The notes below the pieces were generated by a model. That model did not search any database. It worked only from the letters and a program-made list of their open reading frames with translations, and was not told the DNA's origin. From Diphasiastrum complanatum (taxonomy: Eukaryota; Streptophyta; Lycopodiopsida; Lycopodiales; Lycopodiaceae), in contig CM055102.1 of the NCBI GenBank assembly GCA_029204225.1, forward strand, positions 47,404,870-47,462,869: a stretch of DNA of 58,000 nt, given 5' to 3'. The first letter of the stretch is position 1; each line of letters starts with the position of its first letter. This document shows positions 46,699 to 57,590 of this stretch, in pieces. The position numbers and the translations under genes were made by a program.

Positions 46699-47435
46699 TG
46701 TTGAATTTCACACGTGTGGACTGTCCACTACATGTACTTGTGATCTCCTAAGGTGTGTAGATGCACCAAGATCAAGACTAGATTGAGATTCAAGATCAAT
46801 CTTGAATCCTATGGCAAAAACACACTACTACATGCATTCAATCACTTCCAACTCTCACTCACACGTGTGGGAAGTATTCAAAAAATAATCTAAGTAAAAA
46901 CAAGTTGCTCTCCTCGGGTAGAGAGAGAAAATGCATCATGAGCTCTCGGGTAGAGAGAGAAAGCTAGAAATTCAATAACTCACAAAATCCATGAAATCAC
47001 CAAATCAATTAGCTTCAAAATGAGGAGTACAATGATACTAGTAGGTCCACGAGCTACCACTATGCTTAACTATGATTGGACCATATTTTGTCACCTCTTG
47101 ATCCTATTGGATCATTGATCTATGCACCTCTTAATTCTATTGGACTATATTCAAGCACACCTCAATTTCCTATTGGACCTCACAAGGTTCCACCTCTAAA
47201 TCCTATTGGACCTCTTGGAATTCATCAAACAAAAACTTTACACCTGTCTACACTCTAACTAGCAAGTGTTTAGCCTCTTACTCTATTTTGGCTCAATAGT
47301 GGCATTACAAGTGGAAATGCATAATTTGCCATCTATGCCAAATTTATTCCTATCAACATCCTACACCTAGATGCTTGATGTAAAAAACATAAGACCCCTA
47401 TATCTAACATAGATAATCTTTTTCAATTCTTCACA
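46699..47435 (-). repeat. 5' LTR of the complete copia
   Basis: 737 bp, 99.2% identical to the 3' LTR by direct comparison: six transitions and no indels. It includes the same CCAAT array at 47075-47209. Confidence 0.97.
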
Positions 47436-47440
47436 CTTAG
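47436..47440. repeat. 5-bp target-site duplication, right copy (CTTAG)
   Basis: Identical to 41199-41203. Confidence 0.9.
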
Positions 47441-47610
47441 ATGCATTTTAGAAAAATCCAAAACAAGTTTGGCAGCTTCATATTGTGAATCAAAAATTTC
47501 CACTACATTAGCTATTGAAATCATCCTAGATGGATGTACATATCTATTTCCAAATTGTGCAACTACTTTATTAGTTCTCCTTCTTGATGAAAAATAGAAG
47601 TTCAGGTATG
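47441..47610 (-). pseudogene. Ty3/gypsy pol fragment, right of the copia insertion
   Basis: The minus strand reads VHPSRMISIANVVEIFDSQY and EAAKLVLDFSKMHL, then, across the copia and its duplication, CELSKILNSLDLDQ on the far side. The two pieces form one frame of a protease-RT linker region, proof that the copia inserted in this gypsy relic. Confidence 0.65.
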
Positions 47611-47614
47611 ATTT

Positions 47615-47715
47615 CCTTTCTATGATATATTCTTTAGGTAGGTATTTATCAATTCTCAAATGCCATGCATGAGGAGCTTGTTTCAAATTCTATAAAGTTT
47701 TCTTCAACTCACAAA
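47615..47715 (-). pseudogene. Copia RT scrap
   Basis: The minus strand gives YVCELKKTL, a stop, then NLKQAPHAWHLRIDKYL, the conserved copia RT block (canonical LYGLKQAPRAW). It is joined directly to gypsy sequence at about 47610, a chimeric junction of two dead elements. Confidence 0.75.
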
Positions 47716-50519
47716 CATACACTACAAGCTAGTAGAGGTTTTTCATTGCTTTTTTGGAATAGTTTTACAAAAGATAGCCAAAAATTGGGGTGCAAGTAGT
47801 GCAAGGCTTCCATTCCTTGACTAATGTTGATATAAGCCTCAAAATCATTTTTCATATGGTCCTTTAAATTAGATTTTTTTTTTCAATACTCATTTTGAGG
47901 ATTATATTCGACGCTGATAAAAAAATTGCAAACCTTGATATAAGCCTTAGTATATTACAAGATAGATTATAATTTGCTTATCAACATTGAATAATTTGAT
48001 TTTCTATCAGTAATAGGGCCCATATATAAGTGAAACCAAAATGTGATATACTATATAACAATATATCATGATCCTATGTAATTATCTAATTCACACATAA
48101 CCTATATTTGTGTGATGCCATTTATCAAATAAATAAGTATAGCGACCAATATAGTGGGAATCTATTCACGCTACTCGAGGCTTGGTTGCCATTTAAAGCT
48201 GAGTCCCCTCTTGAAAGAAGCTCGATGTATGGTCAAGACTGGTTGTGATCCTTCACCAAAGATTAGATGCCAATCTAGCAAGATAGATACAACACTTCAT
48301 CCACCAAACTAAATGAGTCCGTCTCTACCTCTATCCAGATTTTCCCTATAACTTCATTATTAATAAGCTAATATTCACTAGTTGATGGCGATGGTGACAA
48401 TGGGATAAATGATCGAACATGTGTATCATGCGATGTCGAATCATTTGATGATGATGCATCATAATTGATAAGATCGTCATTTGCTTGAAAAGCATGCAAC
48501 TCATCAATGTCCTCTGACTGAGACTTATCATCTTCATAATCTTGTTCAAGTCCTAAAATTGGCCACATGTCCTCCATGACATCTCTACCCTAAAATATTC
48601 TTATACTATGATGAACAACTTGACTCACATACCACCATATGGGATTTGAATGGTCAAGGTGAAAGATCACATGTATTTATCACCATAAACATTGACTTAA
48701 TAAGTATATCTATGTTATTGAGTACATAGACATACTTACAATTTTTATATAGAGGATCAACTAATCAACACACAAAGGCCATTGATTATAACTACATGAG
48801 CACATTTTATGTACCTGCTCACATTATTGAGAAAAAATAAATGCATTATGTTGATGTACAAAGCTTGGTGAGGTTAATAGAAGCATAGCAGCTCTCATCT
48901 TTCATGATAGTCGAATTAGGACCATTACAAATAAGCTTAAACATTTTACATCAAACATAAAAAAGCTGAATTGCCTAATTCCAACTTCCAAGGCATCATG
49001 GATTGTCCCACAATAATCGAGTTGAGAAAAGGCTAGGTTGAGAAAATTGTGCTTGCTTGACTCTCTTGAGTGAAATTTGCCATGACTCCACAATCATATG
49101 TGTTTTTATTTTTATCAATACACTCCACTCGAAAATATTATGCATGCATCCACAACGCATTGTGTTTTTGTACTAAACAAGAAATAACAAAAGGTGTTAG
49201 TGAAATAAACTTTGATGGATGACATGTGCCAACCCATGCTGAATATATATCAATCAAATGCATAAAACTACTAGTTAAATATGTGAGCAGTTTATTAAAA
49301 AAAAAATTGCATCCCCTTGCAAATTCATGCTCTCTCTTTGTTACTTCCTCATTATTAGTTGTGGCTTGTCTAAAGACAGGTAATCAAGTGTTATGTACTA
49401 GGGAAAAAGAGCAAGATCATGTAGGTATGGTTGTCTTCTATGCCTTCTCCTAAATGTGGCTCAAGTAGTTGCTCTATGAGCTTTGGCTCTTTCATATCTC
49501 GAAATCCACTTTTTTTTTCTTGATTTTTAAAATGCAAAACTTATTCACCTTCTCCCTTGAGAACTCACTCATTTTTCTTATCACTTCATTTTCTTGAAAA
49601 ACTTCTCCAACAAGACACAATTAGCATATAGAGAATTAACACTAAATAGAGCTTTAGGCATAGATTAATCTAAAATATTCAAGAATTACCTATAGGCTCA
49701 CATTTTTACATATCCTAGTTTTGGCATTGTCTAATGGAAGATTTTATAGATTGATGTTAGCAAATTATCAATGTCCTTGTGCATGTTATTGGCAAAATTC
49801 ATCTTGATACATAAAAAAATGTTCGAGATATTATCCACATTTTTCTCCAATGAGAGTATGTTCAGGCTCCCAAGGATTACTGCAAAATCAAAGTAACGAT
49901 TTATTAGATAAATGAAAGACACTCAAAGCATGCAATGATATAGCATAAAAAAATATTATAAAAAGGAATATCTTATAATTAAAGAGCTTACTTAATATGA
50001 TAACAAATTATTATGTACTTAACAAGTGTGCATCCAACAAATAACCATTGTGATAAACCTCTCATTGCTTTCCTTGAAAAGTGTTGTGCATCTAGCAAAT
50101 AAGCATTGTGATAAGTTCTCATTGCTTCCCTTGATGGACTGCAAGATGAAATTGCTAAGAACAAATAGTTCTCTTCTTGAGTCCCTTGCAATTCACAGAT
50201 TGGGGGAGTTGTAGTCACGTCTCTATGACAAGTTAACTTATTGAGGACTTCTTATTCTTCAATTCTTCATAGTTATTTATTTCAAAATATATGCCACAAT
50301 CAATTTCATCTTTTTTTTTGACAACACTAATGGCATTAGATATATCTTTCTCAAACTTTAGATAATGTTCAGAGTCTATAAATGTTGTTGGAGGGGGAGG
50401 ATGAAGAGTGAGTGTAGTCTCAATACTAGTTGGGGCAAGAATAGGATGTACAATATTTATAGGATTTTCCAAAATGGATGTTGTGGGAGCTTCAGCTTTC
50501 AATTTCACATGATTCCTTT
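47716..50519. other. Unassigned sequence
   Basis: No element signature was recognised in 2.8 kb. Two minus-strand frames look mildly coding: an acidic Ser/Asp-rich one at 48368-48577 (DYEDDKSQSEDIDELHAF) and one at 50233-50508 (LTLHPPPPTTFIDSEHYLKF). Neither is identified. Confidence 0.3.
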
Positions 50520-50845
50520 TATCATGGCCCTAATGGGGGTTTGGACCATTAGGGGATACATTGGACATAGATATTAGGCCTAATCTGGATAGTAGTCGAG
50601 TAGGACCATGGGGTCACACCCGCATGCAGTATTAGCATGTGTGTTGAATCCTAGTATGGGATAGGATGTACATGCATTAGTATGTCATGGCCCTAATGGG
50701 GGTTTGGACCATTAAAGGGTACCTTGGACAGAGGAAGCTGGCCTAGCTTGGATAGTAGTTGAGTAGGACCATGGGGTCACACCCACATGTTAGCATGTGT
50801 GTTGCATCCTAGTATGGGATAGGATGTACATGCACTATGCTTTTG
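50520..50845. repeat. Tandem duplication of 163 bp within the LTR
   Basis: TCATGGCCCTAATGGGGG begins at 50522 and again at 50685. Both copies run through GAGTAGGACCATGGGGTCAC and end GGGATAGGATGTACATGCA, with scattered differences. Confidence 0.92.
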
Positions 50846-51190
50846 CATGGGTCTTAGCTACTATGGGTTAGAGGTACCTACATGCAATGGACATCCATGG
50901 GAGTTTGGCATGGACTGATAGTATGATTACATGTGGATTCAGTGCATGGGCAGACGGGGTGGGATCTACGGTCTATATATACCTTCACCTGTGTCCACAA
51001 GGATCATGAGAGTCTGTGGCTGTTACATTGTCAGATTGGTAAGCGCTTCCTACCACATTGTGATTTGCCTAACTCCCTAGTTCTCAGGGGTTAGATTAGT
51101 GGAGATTTAGGATTGGTTGTGTTGGTTTAGTCTACTGCACTTTCCCTTGGTGTTCTGGAGCTCTATCAGGATTGGGAGTCTTGGGAGACA
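50520..51190 (+). mobile_element. Ty3/gypsy 5' LTR
   Basis: The segment ends GGGAGACA at 51190, six bases before a primer-binding-like site. Its start is set at 50520 (TATCATGGCCC) because an internal duplicate starts TGTCATGGCCC at 50683, so the true start has probably mutated from TG to TA. A TATATATA run lies at about 50975. No homologous 3' LTR was found in the window. Confidence 0.6.
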
Positions 51191-51196
51191 TTTTAT

Positions 51197-51210
51197 TGGT
51201 ATTAGAGCAG
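51197..51210 (+). other. Primer binding site
   Basis: TGGTATTAGAGCAG, a tRNA-iMet-type site six bases after the LTR end. Confidence 0.65.
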
Positions 51211-51519
51211 CCAATTGAGTCGTGTGAGCGGCTTGGTGTGGACAGTTTGTGGTGGAATTGAGTCGATGACAATTCGGGCAATTTCAGTAAATCGATGGTC
51301 TTTTAATATGTGTTCTAGCTTTTTTTGGTTGAATCGGTTTGGAATGATTTCAAGATTTTTTGTTCAAGTTTGGCTTTTCTAGTGGTGAGTTTTTTGCTTC
51401 CTCGGGTTTCTGGATTTTTGGTTTTGGAACTAAATTGGGGGTTGCATGAAGCGAGTGCATGAAAAAGGCTTGACAAATTTTTAGCCACGAAAAAAACCGA
51501 ATTTTTTTTGATGAACTTG
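51211..51519. other. Leader of the gypsy element
   Basis: No ORF. It lies between the primer site and the first gag remnant; most of gag appears deleted. Confidence 0.4.
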
Positions 51520-52830
51520 AGGCCATGACTTACCAGAAGCCCAAGACTGGGAAGAAGTATAAGAAAAAATCTAAAACATCAGTAAGGGATGCCTTCAAGC
51601 AGGGCTTATATTTCAATTGTGGCAAAGCAGGGCATTTAACTAAAGAGTGTCTACAGAAGAACAAGTCCTTATCAGACCTATGATCTACCATCAAGTAAAA
51701 TGCAAATTCGGATGTTGTTAATGCTCCTTGTGAGTGTCAATTTAGTACATTATCTTTTAGTCCTCACAATTTGTTTCGTATTAGGGTCAAATTGTTAGGA
51801 AAAGATGTGAATGTGTTGTTTGACTCTAGTAGTACTCATAACTTCATTAATTCTCAACTTGTGTAGAGACTCCGGGTGCCTACCAAGCCAAGTGACCACG
51901 ATACATGGTTAAGCTTGCTTTAGGGTTGAACACTGAAGTTTTAGATATCATGATTCTGGAAATGGAATTGAATCTGTAGGGTTATGTTAAGAAGATTAAT
52001 ATTCATATGCTAAATCTGGGCCAATAAGATGTAATTTTGGGTTACGAGTGGTTATTCAATAAATCTGACAGTTTTTTAATTGATTTCAAGAAACATAAGT
52101 TAGAGTTTTTTGATAGTAATGGTAAATGTGTATCTATTTTTGGAGACGATACTTGTACTCAGTTTCTGATGATTTCATCAATGGAATTGTTAAAGAAATC
52201 CCACAATTTCAAATGATACTATCAACTTTTAAAATCTAGCTTAAGTGGAATTGTATCTGATTCTTCTAATGGGAATGATAGTTCTAATTCAATTATTGAT
52301 AGTAATTTCATTGTGAATGATCAATATCAATGTTGTAATCTAGCTCAAGTGGAATAATGGTTTCTGATTCTTCTAATGGGAATGATAATTCTAATTCAAT
52401 TACTTATGGTAGTTTCATTGTGAATGATGAATATCAGTGTTGTAACTTAGATCGTGAGCATGAAGAGAAACAATTATTAGCAGATTTTAAGCAAAAAATG
52501 TGTGATGTGTTTCCTAGTGAACTACCACATGGTCTACCACTGTCAAGGCCAATAGATCATAGGATAGAATTAAATCCAGGTAGTCAATCAACCATATCGG
52601 TTTAGTTTGAAGGAAGAGGAGGAAGTGACTTGGCAAATTGAGGAAAGGGGTATCTTCGTATGGGTCACATTTGGCCTAGTAAGTCTCCATGTAGAGCACC
52701 CGTTCTTCTAAAGGACAAGAAAGATGTTACTTTTCAGATGTGTGTAGACTATAAAGGGCTAAATAAATTTATTGTTAAAAACAAATATCCATAGCCTAGA
52801 ATGGACGATCTAGTTGATCCGTGCTACTAT
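51520..52830 (+). pseudogene. Ty3/gypsy gag end, protease and RT start
   Basis: The reading shows KKYKKKSKTSVRDAFKQGLY, then FNCGKAGHLTKEC, a zinc knuckle whose first Cys is Tyr. Protease follows with VLFDSSSTHNFINSQLV, in which the DSG motif is DSS, and LGYEWLFN. The RT start has FKQKMCDVFPSELPHGLPLS, RPIDHRIELNPGSQSTI and GYLRMGHIWPSKSPCRAPVL, with VTFQMCVDYKGLNKFIVKNK and PRMDDLVD. There it stops, where the tandem repeats at 52831 begin. Numerous stops and both active-site changes make it dead. The rest of pol may lie beyond the repeats but was not recognised. Confidence 0.88.
52235..52444. repeat. Tandem duplication of 104 bp inside gypsy pol
   Basis: The copy from TCTAGCTTAAGTGGAAT (52235) is repeated from TCTAGCTCAAGTGGAAT (52339). 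Both carry TCTGATTCTTCTAATGGGAA. 104 is not a multiple of three, so the duplication shifts the frame. Confidence 0.9.
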
Positions 52831-53425
52831 GAGAGACAGAGATGATAGTGAATCTTATCAGAAAACATACGTTTGTAGAGAGCTCTTCATGATCAAAGAT
52901 ATCATACTTTCAAAAATAGTAGGTAGTGCATTGTTGGACAATATGTATTATAAGACTTTTGGTCTTCCATCGTTGGAAAGCAACAATGGTGCTCATTAGG
53001 CTGTTTTGCATAGATAGCACATTCATTTACTAGAGCAGATTATGCAAGCATCGCTGGTACAGTAGCGATATACTACTTTACAAGTGCTCACATATGACTA
53101 TAAGTAATATGTGTCACTGCTAAACTGTGAGAGACAGAGATGATAGCGAATCTTATCAAAAAACATACATTTGTAGAGAGCTCTTCATGATCAAAGATAT
53201 CATACTTTCAAAAATAGCAGGTGGTGCATCGTTGGACAATATGTATTATAAGACTTTTGGTATTCCATCGCTGGAAAGCAACGATGGTGCTCATTAAGTT
53301 GTTTTGCATAGATAGCACATTCATTTACCAGAGCAGATAATGCAAGCATTGAAAATACAGTAGCGATATACTACTTTACAAGTGCTCACGTATGACTATA
53401 AGTAGTATGTGTCACAAGCCATAAT
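52831..53425. repeat. Tandem duplication of 298 bp
   Basis: GAGAGACAGAGATGATAG starts at 52831 and 53129. The copies agree through TCTTCATGATCAAAGATATC and on to ACTTTACAAGTGCTCAC, with transitions scattered. The first copy begins exactly where the gypsy RT reading stops. Confidence 0.92.
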
Positions 53426-54295
53426 AAGTATTATGTGTCACAAGCCATAATACTGTACTATCATTTTTGGCCAGCGATGGATCACACAATAGGAATATGC
53501 TAATCTGAGCAGCGATGCTAGTTCCAAAGTTAGCAGCAATGGATGCCATACCTATAACAATGCTTCATGCACTCAAACATCCAACAAATGATGTATGATA
53601 GCGATGTCATAATACTATGTTATCATTTTTGGCCAGTAATGGATCGCACTATCAATAGTATGAGGATGCCAATATGAGAAGTGATGCTAATTCCGATCTG
53701 AGGAGCAATGAATAACATATATATATCATTGCTTCATTCACACAAACATCCAACAATCAGCGTATAATATCAAAGCAGTGTAGGTTGCACTACAGTAGCA
53801 CAAATATATACCATTTACTTGAGCCTACTCCATCGCTAGGGTCCATCGCTGGATAGCACAGTAATCTATTATAAAAGTGCCACAGATATGGAAAGTGGCC
53901 AATCGCTAGTCCATCGCTGGTGGTCAACCAACATGCCTAAACCTTCAAAGAAAATGCAAGCTTTCTTATCATAGAGATATGAATGCTCCAAAGAGAAGAG
54001 AGTTAAACCACATATCATATATCAAAAACGAATAAACCAAAGCTTGATAGGGCGTGCTCTCTATTATGAGCACATCTCCAAACAGTATAGTAGAAAAGCT
54101 TTAGTTAACAACTAGTGATATATAATAGTTCATTAGGAAGCTTTGTAAAAGAGCCCTTCTGACCAAAATGGTGGGAATTTTTTTTTTGAATAAAGCCACA
54201 CAGGGTTGGGTTTGAAAAAAAAGGTTAGGACCTCTAGATAAGTAGTTTTTTTGTGATTAGACCGGGGGACGTACTTTAAAATAAAGAAGATTCCA

Positions 54296-54298
<3 letters not shown>
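53426..54298. other. Sequence with recurrent CATCGCTGG/CCAGCGATGG words
   Basis: CATCGCTGG, CCAGCGATGG and GTAGCGATA recur in both orientations from 52970 to 53930, together with GGATGCCAATATGAG-like blocks at 53500 and 53665 that form a further weak duplication. No coding signal. Confidence 0.5.

Positions 54299-54348
<50 letters not shown>
54299..54348. repeat. (GA)n microsatellite
   Basis: About 25 uninterrupted GA units. Confidence 0.97.
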
Positions 54349-54354
<6 letters not shown>

Positions 54355-54385
54355 CAACCGACCTGCAGTTAGTAAATCCCTTAGG

Positions 54386-54422
54386 GGGCAGTTAGCTCCC
54401 CGTAAGAGATAGCTAACTGCCC
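54386..54422. repeat. 12-bp perfect inverted repeat, 13-nt loop
   Basis: GGGCAGTTAGCT at 54386-54397 pairs perfectly with AGCTAACTGCCC at 54411-54422. It lies between the microsatellite and the Penelope-like fragment. Confidence 0.85.
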
Positions 54423-54463
54423 ACCAACAAACCATTAATAGTGTGGTAGATCATAGGAAAAAC

Positions 54464-55015
54464 TCAAAAATGCAACGTCAAAAGAAGCTTATTTATGATA
54501 AGGCACAATTTACCCCTCATGAAACCATTTTTTTGAAAAGCATTTAGCAAGATTACTACCTCTTTTATGAAAGTATCTTGATTGTTGTAGCAATACATTG
54601 CAGAAATAACTTGGGAAATAATCACTTTGTAAGAATTGTAAACTGGTCTATTGGAGGCCAAATGTATGTATTGTAAATACTGAAAAGGTAAATCTCTTTT
54701 TTATCAAACTTTGAGAGATGAGAAACCCCCGTTACGGGACTAAAGGCAATTGAAATATTCAAAAAACTGGTGGTGTTTGCTTCACAAGACTTTTTTTCAA
54801 TATCAAAAAAGTTTAATGGATAAATCCAGAAAGGGTTTTCTGGTGTTCTTACCTGATTCTTATCCATAAACAAATTGATGTTAGGATTATTAATGAAGCA
54901 AATGTCATCAATATATCTAAATGAGTGAAAGAATTCATTCATCCATGTTTTGATCCCTAACTTGGCTAATCTTTTTATAAATCGAACTTCAAAGAATCTA
55001 AGATACTAGTTACAC
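54464..55015 (-). pseudogene. Penelope-like reverse transcriptase fragment
   Basis: On the minus strand a frame reads YLRFFEVRFIKRLAKLG, then FFHSFRYIDDICFINN, whose YIDD box and FRY context fit the RT catalytic motif of Penelope-like elements rather than copia (YVDD) or gypsy RT. SPVTGVSHLSKFDKKEIYLF continues to a conserved FDK block. A frameshift near 54640 leads to NRPVYNSYKVIISQVISAMY and DTFIKEVVILLNAFQKNGF, matching the thumb region pattern R.xYxxYxSQ..R. The order and spacing are those of a PLE RT. The N-terminal part and the GIY-YIG endonuclease expected downstream are not found. Such elements in plants are known to me mainly from conifers. Confidence 0.65.
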
Positions 55016-57030
55016 CATGTAGGTGGGCACTGTTGGAATGGCAAAGTGGAGCCACAGCTCATGCTCAAAGAAATCCCATAAGTAGAAGTGGGACTTTGTT
55101 CAAAGTGGATATAAGTGGTAAATGTCTAAGTGTTTAATGTCCCCTGGTACCAGCCCCTTTGCAGGCAAGGGAGAGCACTTGGATTCGTGGGCAGCTAGGC
55201 ATCCGGGGACGGGATCCCGGAACACAGCTCATGGAAGGGGCAAAAGGCTCCATGATTTTGGTGCAATCTCTGAACCAGAAAGGCTAAGTTGTATCCGTTG
55301 AAGGGCCACCGAGTTCCTTCAAGCACGAAAAACCCATTGGTATACCATGAATTTGTCTCCACTGGAAACTGTTTGTTTTGTGTGTATTGCTTGTAAGATA
55401 CATAATTTGTGAGTCATTTGGATTCATCTAGAAAAATTGTGTATAGGATATACGAAAATCTTGGGTCTGTATTTCTCAACTGGAAAATAACTCAATTCAT
55501 TAGTGATTGTATCCCAGAGCGCTCAATTGGATACTGGATCCTAATGGTTCCAATAATGGTAAACTGAATTTTTGGAATTAAGCAGAACTTTGTAATCTCT
55601 AGATGTTGTTCTAGGGTTTTGTATAAAGTTTATGTTGTTAAAGACAGATGTTGTAATGGTCTTTAATTACTTGTTTGATTGTAGAATTTGGAACTCATAA
55701 TCTGATTAAGAATCGGTTTGGAAGAATATTCTAGAAATCAAGTAATTTCCTTATGGAAAAGATTGCAGAATGATTCTTATATTTTCTGAGTTGTATGTTG
55801 TGCATATACTCCTATATTTTTTAATGATTATGGTTTTGGAATCCTATAAATTATGATTAATGAATCATAAGATTCTAAATATTTATGATTGACGGATCAT
55901 AGATTGATACTTAAAGGTCATTAATAGATTATAAGAAAATGTGAAGATTTTTAAGATAATGAGTAATTCTTGATCAATTGGGAGAGTCAAGGATTTAGAT
56001 CTGTTATTTGAACTCTAAATTTCTTTACTCTTGCACAAATTTGAGATTGTATGGATCTCACAAGCATTTTCATTAGGTATTTTGGTTACTTATGAGAAAT
56101 TTGCTTACTTTAGTAGATGGAAATCTAATATAGATTGTAGTCAAGGAATTCTTGTGTACTGTTTTCAGCCTAAATCTCTGGTTAATTAAGAGATAGATAA
56201 ATCTGTCAAGAGGGTATGATTGCTATTTCCTTGCATATGTTGCTAGGAATAGAGCACTTAACTCAAGAGAGTATCTAGAGTACTCATAGCTGAGTTAAAA
56301 TCATTTTTATCTTGATGGATCTCCTAAGAGATTTTGGTAGGATGAATTGTGGTACTTTAGGTTTCTAAAAAAATCCTAAGTGTATTGGTACCAAGAAGCA
56401 TTTATGACAGGTCTACAAGTAATTGTGGATAGTCTTGAACTGTAATTGTTTGGATCTTTGATTTTTGAACATTGATCTCTATTGCAAGGTGAGAACTCAC
56501 TCAATGATTCATGTAAATTGAGGTTACATGAAGGTGATGTTATTAGATTGGAGAGAATTAGACCCGCTGTCTGCACGTAGGACAGATGAGGCAGTGTGCT
56601 GCCATTAGGTTGGTGTAAGCACAGTCTGTGAGGAAAATCATCTCTTAGTGTACTTCTAAAGGTCAATATAGTACTTCAGTGCAGAGATTAATAATTGGTA
56701 AATTATTCTATCTCTAAGTACTTATTTGATATTAAGGTTAGAATAAGGGTTGAGTTTTCGAGTAAACATGAAAGTTAAAAAATTGATTTGTTGGCTTTTG
56801 AGCTTGATCTTCATGATTGGTTGACTACTCATCTAGAGAATCATGTAAACTTAGTTTATTTGATGATGACAGTTTGATGTATTGAAGATCTTACCCATTT
56901 GGAGGACTTATCACTCAATGTACCTTTGAAATCTGAAAGAGTACTCAAAACCAAAGATAAACACATGAAAAATTGTTCTATTTTTAATTGTTTGATTAGG
57001 TTGGATGGACAGATTGAGGATAATGATTCA
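55016..57030. other. Unassigned sequence
   Basis: A G-rich patch at 55140-55330 (GGGGACGGGATCCCGG and GGTATACC) differs from its flanks and may be a repeat. From 56750 to 57030 the plus strand has a few in-frame stretches that could be gypsy pol remains, too decayed to assign. Nothing else was recognised. Confidence 0.3.
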
Positions 57031-57123
57031 TGGAAAAGAGTTAAAAGCATACAAATCTAGATCTTTGTTAGTTTCTCATTCTGAGGATCATTTTGAGGAT
57101 AGAACTTGTTTACGGGAGGAAGA
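57031..57123 (+). pseudogene. Gypsy polyprotein C-terminal scrap
   Basis: The plus strand reads VSHSEDHFEDRTCLREEECYD into a purine tract GGGAGGAAGAA, the usual Glu/Asp-rich end of a gypsy integrase just before the LTR. Confidence 0.4.
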
Positions 57124-57590
57124 ATGTTACGACCATATTCAGCTAAGCACATGGAATAGTCCTAATATGGTTGATCGGCCCTCCAGTGTTCGAGATTATT
57201 GGTCATGTCTAGATTTTATTCCACTTCGAGGCCTGTTGGTGACTAATGACCTTGAGAGGACCCACACACTCTAATTGAGACATATGGAGTAGTGCATGTT
57301 CGTGTGATGGATATAGGTAGGAGGAATGCATGAAGAGCTATGACCTATTTATAGTTGACCTACATGGGGATTGCATGGGCTCATGCACAAGGTCCTACTC
57401 TCTATACATTGAGGTAGAGATTATCCCGTCGACGACTTTGGTGTAGGTTACCAATTGTGTTCTTCTCCTAATGCTATCACATGGCATGGCTTGAGGGCTA
57501 GATCCAGGAGGATTATAAAGGAGGGATCTAGGTTTGGTTGGGTGGTTTTGCTCCATAGTCTCTCTTATTGTGTTTTCCTATCCTCATCTT
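57124..57590 (+). mobile_element. Gypsy 3' LTR (right end uncertain)
   Basis: TGTTACGACCATATTCAGC follows the purine tract. A TATAAA box is at 57514-57519 and GGGCTAGATCC and GATCTAGGTTTGGTTGGGT (57493-57545) also occur in the minus-strand segment at 37166-37985. It is not the partner of the LTR at 50520. Confidence 0.5.
57514..57519 (+). promoter_or_regulatory. TATA box in gypsy LTR
   Basis: GATTATAAAGGAG matches a plant TATA box. Confidence 0.4.

Larger units (their letters stand above)
41204..47435 (-). mobile_element. Structurally complete Ty1/copia element (6,232 bp)
   Basis: Two 737-bp LTRs (41204-41940 and 46699-47435) with TG/CA ends, a tRNA-iMet primer site, a polypurine tract, a full gag-protease-integrase-RT-RNase H order and a 5-bp target duplication CTTAG define the whole element on the minus strand. 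The LTRs differ at 6 of 737 positions, all transitions and no indels. At commonly used plant rates this is a few hundred thousand years, longer if the lineage evolves slowly. It lies inside a gypsy pol relic. Two stops and two frameshifts in pol mean it cannot encode a full polyprotein, though its ends look usable in trans. Confidence 0.96.

Noticed and set aside
54133-54435. Endonuclease part of the Penelope-like element
   Set aside because: The frame is mostly microsatellite translation and lacks GIY-YIG-type residues.
50520-57590. One full-length gypsy element between the LTRs at 50520 and 57124
   Set aside because: The two LTRs do not match each other in sequence, and the region between contains unrelated repeats and a Penelope-like fragment.
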